Below the pieces are notes generated by a model. The model was not told where the DNA came from. It did not search any database and was given only the letters and a program-made list of their open reading frames with translations. A stretch of 13,447 bases of DNA, taken from contig JBDTLT010000147.1 of the NCBI GenBank assembly GCA_039934635.1, forward strand, positions 1 to 13,447. Reading direction: 5' to 3'. The translations under genes were made by a program, and so were the position numbers. Source of the DNA: DATLFA01 sp039934635 (lineage in GTDB: Bacteria > Actinomycetota > Acidimicrobiia > Acidimicrobiales > WLNW01). Of the stretch, positions 1 to 6,950 are shown one piece after another. Within the stretch, counting starts at the first letter, position 1, and each line of letters starts with the position of its first letter.

Positions 1-1264
1 ACTCCTCCGGCGCAACCGCGACTTTCGCACGCTCTTCCTCGCGCAGCTGATCTCCTACGGCGGCGACTGGTTCGCGACCGTGGCGATCCTCGGTCTCGTG
101 CGCGATCGCACCGATTCCGACCTGCTCGCCACGTTGGTGTTCGTCTCGCAGGCGCTGCCCGCATTCTTCTTGTCGCCGTTCGCCGGCCCGGTCGCCGACC
201 GTTTCGATCGTCGCTTGGTGATGATCGTCGTATCGACCGCACAGATCTTGGCGGCGTTGATCTTCCTCGGCGCGCTCGACGGACCGGTGTTCCTGGTCTT
301 TGTCGCGCAGGCGAGCATCAGCGTCTTCGGCGCATTCTTCGGCCCGGCGTCGCAGGCCGCGTTGCCGAATCTGGTCGATGCCGAGGACCTTCCGGTGGCG
401 ACTGCATTGATCGGCGCGACCTGGGGCACGATGGTGACCGTCGGCGCCGGCCTCGGTGGGCTCTTCACACTGGCATTCGGTCGCACCGCGTCGTTCATCG
501 CCGACGCGGTCAGCTTCGCGGTCGCAGCGTTGTTGATCACCAGCATTCGTCGTCCCACGCGCGTCACCAGCGTGTCGTCCGAGCGGCGCACGCGCCCCTT
601 TGCGGATACCGCCGAAGGTTTGCGGTACGCGCGTCAGAACAAAGTTGTGTCGGCGCTACTCATGTCCAAGGCCGGCTTCGGGTTGTCGAGCGGGCTCGTT
701 GGGTTGCTGGCGGTGTTGGCCGACCGCCGATTCGGAGCGGTCGAAAAAGGCATCGGATTCCTGCTGGCGGCCCGCGGCGCGGGCATCGTGATCGGTCCGC
801 TCATCGCGCGACGAGTGGCACAGATGGACATGGGACGCGTGCTCACCGTGTGCGGTCTATCCGCGTTGTTGAACGGCACGATGTACTTCTTCGTACCCCT
901 GGCACCAAGTCTGTGGCTGGTCGGCGTGTTCGTATTCGCCGCGCATCTGGGCGGTGGTACGCAGTGGACGCTGTCGAGCTACGGGCTGCAGGTCTCGACT
1001 CCTGACGAACTGCGCGGCCGCATCTTCGCCACCGATCTCGCGCTCGTGACGTTGACGATGACCATCTCGTTGGTCGTCGCCGGAGTGGCCTCGAATCAAT
1101 TCGGACCCCGTCCCGTCATGTCGGTGCTCGCCGTTGTCAACCTGGCGTGGGGATCGGCCTACCTTTGGTTCACTCGGCGCCTACGGCGCGAGGGGGCAAT
1201 CGTGAGCGAGACTGAGCCCCATGGTCACTCGCCATCTCCCGCCCACGTACTCCGTCGCCCGTGA
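1..1264 (+). CDS. MFS transporter, 5'-truncated by window edge
   Basis: This is a major facilitator superfamily permease, probably a drug or metabolite exporter of the EntS/MFS_3 type, acting in the cytoplasmic membrane. The reading frame is already open at position 2. The first visible residues, LLRRNRDFRTLFLAQLIS, are the usual MFS N-terminus just before and into TM1, so only a few codons are missing. The GTG at 80 is internal to this conserved region and is not the true start. About 420 residues are visible, with roughly a dozen hydrophobic segments. The loop after TM2 carries motif A (GPVADRFDRR, about residues 62-71). The C-terminus is short and hydrophilic. The last 44 bases overlap the next gene in another frame, suggesting co-transcription. 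The family is clear; the substrate is not. The role as an exporter rather than importer is inferred from family resemblance. Confidence 0.88.
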   Translation, partial: LLRRNRDFRTLFLAQLISYGGDWFATVAILGLVRDRTDSDLLATLVFVSQALPAFFLSPFAGPVADRFDRRLVMIVVSTAQILAALIFLGALDGPVFLVFVAQASISVFGAFFGPASQAALPNLVDAEDLPVATALIGATWGTMVTVGAGLGGLFTLAFGRTASFIADAVSFAVAALLITSIRRPTRVTSVSSERRTRPFADTAEGLRYARQNKVVSALLMSKAGFGLSSGLVGLLAVLADRRFGAVEKGIGFLLAARGAGIVIGPLIARRVAQMDMGRVLTVCGLSALLNGTMYFFVPLAPSLWLVGVFVFAAHLGGGTQWTLSSYGLQVSTPDELRGRIFATDLALVTLTMTISLVVAGVASNQFGPRPVMSVLAVVNLAWGSAYLWFTRRLRREGAIVSETEPHGHSPSPAHVLRRP

Positions 1265-1907
1265 GTCATTGCACCGTTTGGCCGAGCACGTCGTGAGCCC
1301 CGCGCTCTACGCGGCAACGGGCAAGATCGGGCTGCGGCAATCTCCGGGCGGGATCGCCACGCCGCCCTTCGGCGACACCGCCCGCGTGATCGCCATCGAT
1401 CTGGATCACCTCGTCGTCACCGACCAGAACGGGTCCCGGCGTACACCGATCACGACGATCGCCGATGCGGCCCGCTTCGTCGGGATCACGCCCGGTGCGC
1501 CGAGCGAGCTGTACAACCCGAACACACCGCTCGAACCCGACTCGCCGCTCACCGCCGATCGCGACGCGGTCGAGGTCTTGGCAATGTGGTACGAACTGAC
1601 CAACATGGCATTGCGCGCATTCGCGACGTCGATCGCCGACGACGCGCCGAGCGAAGCCCAGCTGTGGCCCGAACACTTCGACCTCGCGCTGGCCGCCGAC
1701 AACATCAACTACGGCGGGTCACCGGGCGACGACTACATCGACGTGCCCTACCTCTACGTCGGCCCGTTCGAAGGTCGGCCCACCGAGCCCGACCCGTTCT
1801 GGAACCAGCCTTTCGGTGCCGCGATCGGATTCGACGAGATCGCGTCGATCCAGGACGCGTTCGACTTCTTCCGCCGTGGTCGCGAGTTGACGAAAGCCTC
1901 CCGCTAG
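1221..1907 (+). CDS. Conserved hypothetical protein (actinobacterial type)
   Basis: This is a 228-residue soluble protein with no signal peptide or membrane segment. I recognise it only as resembling a conserved actinobacterial family of unknown function. Its landmarks are PPTYSVARESLHRLAEHV near the N-terminus, a GRxGxRxxPGG-like stretch (GKIGLRQSPGGIATPPFG, about residues 32-49), LWPEHFDLA (about 149-157), NINYGGSPGDD and PYLYVGPFEGRP. The density of conserved-looking Trp, His, Asp and Gly could reflect an enzyme or ligand-binding fold, but no catalytic motif is recognisable. The ATG at 1221 is chosen because the PPTY...ARESLHR stretch begins directly after it. No strong Shine-Dalgarno is visible, and translation may be coupled to the overlapping MFS gene. 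Its TAG stop is interlocked with the stop of the opposing SDR gene. Confidence 0.8.
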   Translation: MVTRHLPPTYSVARESLHRLAEHVVSPALYAATGKIGLRQSPGGIATPPFGDTARVIAIDLDHLVVTDQNGSRRTPITTIADAARFVGITPGAPSELYNPNTPLEPDSPLTADRDAVEVLAMWYELTNMALRAFATSIADDAPSEAQLWPEHFDLALAADNINYGGSPGDDYIDVPYLYVGPFEGRPTEPDPFWNQPFGAAIGFDEIASIQDAFDFFRRGRELTKASR

Positions 1908-2683
1908 CGCATCCACTCACCGGCGTTCACGAGGATCGATTGACCCGTGATCATCCGCGCGCGATCGGACAGCAGGAACGCCACACATTCGGCCACGTCT
2001 TCGTCGGCCGGGATCTCGCCCAACGGCATGTTGGCGGTGATGCCACCGATCACTTGCTCGACGGGGATGTTCTGCTGCTCCGCGACCATGTTGACGTAGC
2101 CCTGCACCGGCGGGCCCCACATCCAGGTCGGTACGACCGTGTTGACCCGAATGCGCTTCGGCCCCAACTCTTTGGCCATGTAGTACATCGCCGACATCAG
2201 CGCGGCCTTGGCCGATGCGTAGGCAATTTGCATGACCTGCGGGAAGTACATCGACTGCGAACCGATGAACACGACCGACCCGCCGCCTTGGCGATCGAGC
2301 TCAGGTGCCAGCGAACGCACGAGGTGCGCGGGGCCGAGGACATTGACCTGGAACGACGCCATCCAATCCTCGTCGGGCGTGGTGGTGACCCCGCCGAAGA
2401 GGGCGTCGAGGGCGGCGACCTGCACGAGGCCATGCACCGCACCGAAGCGTTCGACGGCACCACTCATCAACGCCGCGCACTGATCGGCATCGGTGATGTC
2501 GGTGGCGATCGCGGCCGTACGCTCCCCCGACGGGTCGATCTCGAGCGCGAGCGCCTTGAGTCGATCGGCCCCGCGCGCCGCGAGCACCACGTTGGCGCCA
2601 TCGCGCAGTGCGATGGTCACCACCTCGCGGCCGAGCCCAGGACCGACACCCGATACGACAATGGTCTTTCCTTGGAGAATCAT
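1904..2683 (-). CDS. SDR family oxidoreductase
   Basis: This is a short-chain dehydrogenase/reductase of 259 residues, a cytosolic NAD(P)-dependent alcohol/ketone oxidoreductase by family; its substrate is unknown. The Rossmann glycine motif is SGVGPGLG (residues 11-18). The catalytic set is Asn114, Ser142, Tyr155 and Lys159 (YASAK). The strand-4 NNAG motif is replaced by QVAA (88-91), an unusual feature. The substrate-loop region around residues 183-200 is rich in Trp, Pro, Met and Gly. I chose the ATG at 2683 because MILQGKTIVVSG is the normal SDR N-terminus. The upstream ATG at 2740 would add 19 low-complexity residues and overlap the divergent ligase. A TACAGT -10-like box lies 8 nt upstream, so the mRNA may be leaderless or nearly so. 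The gene appears monocistronic, between a convergent and a divergent neighbour. Confidence 0.88.
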   Translation of the reverse strand: MILQGKTIVVSGVGPGLGREVVTIALRDGANVVLAARGADRLKALALEIDPSGERTAAIATDITDADQCAALMSGAVERFGAVHGLVQVAALDALFGGVTTTPDEDWMASFQVNVLGPAHLVRSLAPELDRQGGGSVVFIGSQSMYFPQVMQIAYASAKAALMSAMYYMAKELGPKRIRVNTVVPTWMWGPPVQGYVNMVAEQQNIPVEQVIGGITANMPLGEIPADEDVAECVAFLLSDRARMITGQSILVNAGEWMR

Positions 2684-2709
2684 GGCCGGGGACTGTAGTG
2701 CGGGCGGGC
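2684..2709. promoter_or_regulatory. Divergent promoter region, SDR / DNA ligase
   Basis: Only 26 bp separate the two divergent start codons. On the minus strand TACAGT (2697-2692) ends 8 nt before the SDR ATG. On the plus strand TGTAGT (2694-2699) ends 10 nt before the ligase ATG at 2710, with TTGGAG at 2672-2677 as a weak -35. The two -10 candidates overlap, so the two polymerases could not bind at once. Neither start has a clear Shine-Dalgarno. Short or absent leaders are common in actinobacteria. The boxes are seen; their function is inferred. Confidence 0.35.
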
Positions 2710-4254
2710 ATGATTGACGCGATGGAGCCGAATCCCGCACCGTCGACGCCGTTCGCCTCCATCGTCGAAGCGAGCCGGCAGGTCGCGAGCACGCGATCGC
2801 GACGATCCAAAATCGCCACGATCGCCGGGCTGCTGCGCGCGCTTCCCTCTGGCGATCTCGCGGCCACCATCGGCTTTCTCACCGGCGAACCACGCCAGGG
2901 AAAGATCGGCATCGGCTGGGCCACGATCAGCGAGACCGATACCGAAGCGAGCCCGACGCCCTCGCTCACCGTGCGCGAGATCGACGACGCGTTGGACCTG
3001 TTGCAGGCGACCACGGGAGGCCAATCCGTTGCGGCACGGCGAACGACGCTGCGCGCGCTCTTCGCTCGCGCGACCGAGGCCGAGACCGACTTCCTGCGCC
3101 GGCTGCTCATCGGTGAACTACGCCAAGGAGCGCTCGACGGCGTCATGGCCGAAGCGATCGCAAGCGCGTATGACGTCGCGCCCGACTCGGTTCGGCGTGC
3201 AGCAATGCTCACCGGGCTGCTCGGCCAGGCCGCTGCGCTCGCGCGCGACGGCGGCGAACCCGCGCTCGGCGCGGTGAAGCTCGCCATGTTCCAGCCGGTG
3301 CTGCCGATGCTCGCCGGTAGCTCTCCGAGCGCGGGAGAAGCCATCGAGGCCTGTGGCCTGTCGTCGGTCGAGTACAAGCTCGACGGCGCTCGGATTCAAG
3401 TGCACCGCGCCGGCGACGCGGTGCAGGTGTTCACCCGCAACCTCAACAACATCACGGCGCGATTACCCGAAGTAGTCGCTGCCGCGCTCGCGATCGAGGC
3501 GCGGGAGTTCATCTTCGATGGTGAGGTGTTGGGCTTCTTCGACGACGACCGTCCTCACGCATTCCAGGACACCATCAGCACCTTCAGCTCCGATTCGCAG
3601 ATTTCCCGGTCGTCGCTCGTTGCGTACTTCTTCGACTGCCTTCACGTCGATGGCACCGACTACCTCGATCGACCGTTGCGCGAACGCAGCGCAGTGCTCG
3701 AACGCATCGCTCCGGCGCGTTACATCCCGCGCGTGATCACCGACGATCCCGGCGTCGCACAATCGTTCCTCGACGACGCGATTGCCGCCGGGCACGAAGG
3801 CGTGATGGTGAAAGCGATCGATTCGCTCTACGACGCGGGCCGCCGGGGTCAGTCCTGGCGCAAAGTGAAGCCGGTGCACACGCGCGATCTCGTCGTGCTC
3901 GCCGCCGAATGGGGTCACGGCCGGCGCCACGGATGGTTGTCCAATCTCCACCTCGGTGCGCGCGCGGCCGACGGCACCTTCGTGATGGTGGGCAAGACGT
4001 TCAAAGGTCTCACCGACGCGTTGCTCACATCGCAGACCGAGGCGTTGCTCGAGCGCGAAGTGCGCCGTGACGGCATCGTCGTGTTCGTGCGGCCGGAGCT
4101 CGTCGTCGAGATCGCGCTCGACGGCGTACAGGCGTCCAAGCGCTATCCCGGCGGCGTCGCGTTGCGCTTCGCCCGCGTGCGGCGCTACCGGCCCGACAAG
4201 TCTGCGGCGCAGGCCGACACCATCGAGAGCCTGCGGGATCTGCTCCCTCGCTGA
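2710..4254 (+). CDS. lig: ATP-dependent DNA ligase (LigB type)
   Basis: This enzyme seals nicks in duplex DNA through a lysyl-AMP intermediate using ATP. The protein is 514 residues and matches the layout of mycobacterial LigB: an N-terminal DNA-binding domain (about 1-190), the nucleotidyltransferase core (about 200-395) and a C-terminal OB fold. Motif I is EYKLDGAR with adenylated Lys223. Motif III is FDGE (269-272), motif IV is EGVMVK (363-368) and motif V is KVKP (385-388). The C-terminal motif VI is RPDK (494-497). There is no polymerase or nuclease domain and no Ku gene nearby, so it is not an NHEJ LigD. It probably has an accessory repair role beside the essential NAD-dependent LigA, which is family knowledge. 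The start could be ATG 2710 or ATG 2722; the longer upstream frame from 2608 overlaps the SDR and is unlikely. It converges on the zinc-ribbon gene 15 bp away. Confidence 0.95.
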   Translation: MIDAMEPNPAPSTPFASIVEASRQVASTRSRRSKIATIAGLLRALPSGDLAATIGFLTGEPRQGKIGIGWATISETDTEASPTPSLTVREIDDALDLLQATTGGQSVAARRTTLRALFARATEAETDFLRRLLIGELRQGALDGVMAEAIASAYDVAPDSVRRAAMLTGLLGQAAALARDGGEPALGAVKLAMFQPVLPMLAGSSPSAGEAIEACGLSSVEYKLDGARIQVHRAGDAVQVFTRNLNNITARLPEVVAAALAIEAREFIFDGEVLGFFDDDRPHAFQDTISTFSSDSQISRSSLVAYFFDCLHVDGTDYLDRPLRERSAVLERIAPARYIPRVITDDPGVAQSFLDDAIAAGHEGVMVKAIDSLYDAGRRGQSWRKVKPVHTRDLVVLAAEWGHGRRHGWLSNLHLGARAADGTFVMVGKTFKGLTDALLTSQTEALLEREVRRDGIVVFVRPELVVEIALDGVQASKRYPGGVALRFARVRRYRPDKSAAQADTIESLRDLLPR

Positions 4255-4269
4255 CTCTCGGTGGAGGAC

Positions 4270-4596
4270 CTACTTCAGCTGCCAGAGCGCCTCGTCGGCC
4301 ATCTGGAACACGCGATCGGGTTCGCGGACCTCTTGCCACATCTTGAAACACGAAGGGCACGAGAGGTAGCACCGGCCCGACGCGCCTTCGCGAATGTCGA
4401 GCTGCCCCGGCGTGGCGCACGCCGGGCACGGGAACACTTCTGCGTGGGGCAGCTCCGGCAGTTCGGTGAACTCGACGGCGCGGCGTCGGTTGCGCCGGGT
4501 GGCACTCGGCGGCGCCGTCGCCCCCCTCAGGTTGAGCCGGGTGTGCTCATCGAGCAACTCGATCAGCGGGTTACCGTCGTGGCTGCGACTGGTCAT
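4270..4596 (-). CDS. Small zinc-ribbon protein
   Basis: This is a 108-residue hypothetical protein. The C-terminal half has two CxxC knuckles, CPAC (57-60) and CPSC (80-83), 19 residues apart, the spacing of a zinc ribbon. The N-terminal 40 residues are basic and probably disordered (SATRRNRRRA, 31-40). The C-terminus is acidic/amphipathic and ends WQLK. Such ribbons bind nucleic acid or protein partners, but no specific function can be assigned. The ATG at 4596 is supported by GGAGG placed 5 nt upstream. A strong promoter of its own lies at 4643-4670, so it need not depend on read-through from the broken transporter gene upstream on the same strand. Confidence 0.82.
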   Translation of the reverse strand: MTSRSHDGNPLIELLDEHTRLNLRGATAPPSATRRNRRRAVEFTELPELPHAEVFPCPACATPGQLDIREGASGRCYLSCPSCFKMWQEVREPDRVFQMADEALWQLK

Positions 4597-4611
4597 TGAA
4601 GCCTCCGTTAC

Positions 4612-4643
4612 TACCCAATGCGTGTCTCTAGTCCTTTTGGGTA
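4612..4643 (-). repeat. 7-bp inverted repeat in zinc-ribbon gene leader
   Basis: TACCCAA (4612-4618) is mirrored by TTGGGTA (4637-4643) with an 18-bp spacer. One arm starts at the last base of the -10 box and spans the predicted transcription start. The other lies just upstream of the Shine-Dalgarno. It could be an operator with half-sites about 25 bp apart or a leader hairpin. Seven-base arms can arise by chance, so support is limited. Confidence 0.35.
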
Positions 4644-4670
4644 CTATACAGACCCGAATGTATTAGTCAA
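4643..4670 (-). promoter_or_regulatory. Sigma-70-type promoter of zinc-ribbon gene
   Basis: Read on the minus strand, TTGACT (4670-4665) and TATAGT (4648-4643) are separated by 16 bp. Each differs from the TTGACA/TATAAT consensus at one base. The stretch from about 4610 to 4680 is distinctly A/T-richer than its surroundings. The expected start site near 4636 leaves a leader of about 40 nt ending in a GGAGG ribosome site. The -35 box begins only a few bases after the upstream transporter's stop codon. Confidence 0.72.
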
Positions 4671-4676
4671 TAAGAA

Positions 4677-6093
4677 CTATGGCAGCCCGGGTCGTGCTGG
4701 TGGGCGGCTTCCGCGCCCAGCCTCGACGGTGGCGATCGCCAGCGCGGTCACTACGGCCCCGAGGCCCATGACGACCCAAGCGCGGCGGAAGGAACCGAGC
4801 GCTTCGGGCCCCCTCGGGTCCCCGAGCACGGCGATGACCACTGCGATGCCCACCGCGTTGCCGATCTGGAGCGCGGTGCGATTCGAGGCGCTCGCCACCG
4901 AGAGTTCGGCGCTGGGGACACCGCGTACCGCGATCGCCGCGATCATCGGATAGGTGAGTGCCAGACCCGCACCGAAGAGCACACAACCAGGCAGCCAGTG
5001 CGACACGTATGCCTTCTCGCGGGTGGCGAGCAACCGATAGCTGGCGATACCGGCAGCAATGACGAGCGCACCGGGGACCGCCACGGCGCGTTCGCCGAAG
5101 CGGGCACCGAGACGGCCCGCGAACGGCGCGACGATCGCCGCAGTGAGAGCGAGCGGCAACAGCCCAAGACCGGATTGGAAGACGCTTCGCTTCCACACGA
5201 CATTGAGAAACTGCACGTTCGAGAAGAGAACCGCACCGGTCGATACGCCGAAGGTGAACGCGGCGATGTTGGCGCAGGCGAAGCTGCGCAGCGAGAAAAG
5301 GCGCAACGGCAATACCGGTGACGGATGATGGCGCGACCGGAAGACGAACAACGGCACCATCAACGCGGCCATCGCAAAGGCAACGTCGACGCGCACACTG
5401 GCCCATCCCCACGACCGGCCCTGCACGATGGCCAGCGAGAGGGACAGCAACATCACGACGATGATCGACGCGCCAAACACGTCGGGCAGCGTGGTCTTGC
5501 GATCGGCCGCGACTCGCGGCAGCGACTCGCGGCAGCGACGCGCGACCGAAGGCGAAGGACACGGCAGCGATCACCGGGCTCAATAAGAACGACCATCGCC
5601 AACTCGCGAACTTCACCACCGACGCCCCGACCGTCGGCCCCAATGCGCCGCCCAACGACGACAGCCCCGAATAGAACGCCGTCGCGGTCGCCCGCCGGTG
5701 CAGTGGCGTTGCGTCGAGCAACAAGCCGAGCGACGAGGGCACGATGGCCGCGGCACCGATGCCCTGCACGACGCGTCCCGCGATGACCACCCACAGCACC
5801 GGCCCGAGACCGGCGATGAACGAGCCGATCGAGAACACGACGAGGCCCCAGAGGAATACCGCGCGACGACCGAGGCGATCGGCCAGCCGGCCGGCGGGCA
5901 CGAGCAGCGCACCGAAGAAGATCGTGTAGACGGAGAGCACCCATCCGAGGGCGGCCAGTGACTCGCCTTTGAACGCGTGTGCCCGCATGTCCGCGAATGC
6001 AATCGAAACGGTGTTGAGGTTGAGGCCGACGACGAGGGCGCTCGATCCGACCGCGACCCGCACCATGCGCTCGCGCCGCGAGCTCTCGATCAC
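4677..6093 (-). pseudogene. DHA2-family MFS transporter, frameshifted
   Basis: This encodes a proton-linked multidrug/metabolite exporter of the EmrB/QacA (DHA2) type in the inner membrane, in two frames. The first part, from GTG 6093, has the normal N-terminal TM bundle with motif A (GRLADRLGRR, residues 68-77), VVQGIGAAAIVPSSLGLL and a motif C region (GALGPTVGASVV, 149-160). At about residue 189 a 13-bp tandem duplication shifts the frame. The C-terminal TM bundle continues in another frame (about 5519 to 4677). Deleting one repeat copy gives a continuous 467-residue protein joined as SLPRVAADRKTTLPDVFGAS, a normal full length. The shifted frame stays open to 4663, so the cell would make a 476-residue hybrid with an Arg-rich, non-membrane C-terminal half. 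The GTG start overlaps the previous gene's TGA as GTGA, so it is the last gene of the five-gene operon. A sequencing error remains possible. Confidence 0.85.
5509..5539. repeat. 13-bp tandem duplication causing frameshift
   Basis: The unit CTCGCGGCAGCGA occurs at 5513-5525 and again at 5526-5538 with no gap. The 13-bp periodicity extends over 5509-5539 (31 bp, about 2.4 units). Thirteen is not a multiple of three, so the extra copy shifts the transporter frame by one base. Perfect identity of the copies suggests a recent slippage event, or an assembly error. Confidence 0.93.
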
Positions 6094-6950
6094 GCCAGGC
6101 CCAATAACTCGGCTGCGTTGTGCCACAACAATCGTTCGAGCACTTCATCTCGCCAACCGAGCGCCATGAAACGCTCGAGCGCATTGGGCGCCTGAGGCCA
6201 CCCGAGTGAACTGCCGTAGAGCATCCGCTCGGCGACATAGTCGCTGCGATTGGCCCACTCGCGATAGCGCTCGCCGCCGGGGAACTCGTGATACGGGTCA
6301 GGGCCCAGCCAGATGTTGTCGTGCTTGAGGACGGCCATGATCGCCGAATCGGCGTGCGGGTACGACGCGTGGGCCATGACGATCTTCAGTGCGGGGAACT
6401 CGCGGGCAACCCGGCACACCGCGTCGGGCGTGGTGTGACTGAGCTCGGGCCCGGCGAGCGGACCGACGTGAACGATGGCAATCGCACCCAGCTCGGCACA
6501 GCGCTCGTAGAGCGGGAAGATCGACGCGTCGTCAGGATGCAGCGTCGGTTGCAGCCATCCGACTTCGAGATGCATCCCCCGAAAGCCTTGGGCGACGCGC
6601 CGCTCGACTTCGGCGATCGCCGGTGCACCCCGTGATGGGTCGACGCCGGCGAACGCAATGAATCGATCCGGGTACCTACGGCAGAGGTCCGCGAGGTGAT
6701 CGTTGGGCACGGCGGTACACGGCATGTCGCGCCCGGGCAACACCCCGATGACATCGCGTTCGCGCATCCAGTCGACACAGTGTTCGAGCGATGCCTCGGC
6801 GAACGGCTCGGCCGGTGCGGGCTCCGTCTCGGCGCGCCACAACGCGGTCGGCCGCTTCTTCCACCACAGGCAATGGTGCGAGGCCGCGGCTGCTTGTGCG
6901 AACTCGACGGTGGGCACGCGGAAGCGAAAGTCGATGACGCGTTTGGTCAT
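6090..6950 (-). CDS. Amidohydrolase-2-like protein with lost metal ligands
   Basis: This 286-residue protein has the fold signature of the amidohydrolase-2 (PF04909-like) TIM-barrel family, which includes metal-dependent hydrolases and decarboxylases. Two strand-end histidines are kept: IVHVG (His161) and MAHAS (His194). The N-terminal HxH is replaced by DFRFRV (Arg9, Arg11), and the C-terminal catalytic Asp (FGSD) reads YGSS (Ser247-Ser248). It may therefore be metal-free or bind metal differently. Amidohydrolase-fold proteins with an arginine-bearing N-terminal strand that act on beta-ketoacyl-CoA thioesters are known to me from aromatic side-chain catabolism. A similar role here is speculative but fits a CoA-ligase/crotonase setting. 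The ATG at 6950 overlaps the upstream SDR stop (ATGA), and the stop overlaps the transporter start (GTGA), so translation is probably coupled. Confidence 0.85.
   Translation of the reverse strand: MTKRVIDFRFRVPTVEFAQAAAASHHCLWWKKRPTALWRAETEPAPAEPFAEASLEHCVDWMRERDVIGVLPGRDMPCTAVPNDHLADLCRRYPDRFIAFAGVDPSRGAPAIAEVERRVAQGFRGMHLEVGWLQPTLHPDDASIFPLYERCAELGAIAIVHVGPLAGPELSHTTPDAVCRVAREFPALKIVMAHASYPHADSAIMAVLKHDNIWLGPDPYHEFPGGERYREWANRSDYVAERMLYGSSLGWPQAPNALERFMALGWRDEVLERLLWHNAAELLGLA

Noticed and set aside
1586..2698. 370-codon plus-strand ORF antisense to the SDR
   Set aside because: Arg/His-rich low-information translation, shadow of two real genes in G+C-rich DNA, with no recognisable domain.
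2684..2740. Upstream ATG of the left SDR
   Set aside because: It adds 19 non-family residues and overlaps the divergent ligase; the SDR fold begins right after ATG 2683.
2301..3377. 358-codon minus-strand ORF across the ligase and SDR
   Set aside because: Antisense shadow: the ligase has all catalytic motifs on the opposite strand, and the tail is the SDR read out of frame.
2710..4254. Ligase as part of an NHEJ repair system
   Set aside because: There is no Ku gene and no LigD polymerase or nuclease domain; the domain layout is that of stand-alone LigB.
4663..6126. Continuous 487-codon frame across the second MFS gene read as one intact protein
   Set aside because: After the 13-bp repeat this frame loses all hydrophobic segments and becomes Arg-rich, while the transporter half continues in another frame; 6126 also overlaps the preceding gene more than the coupled GTG at 6093.
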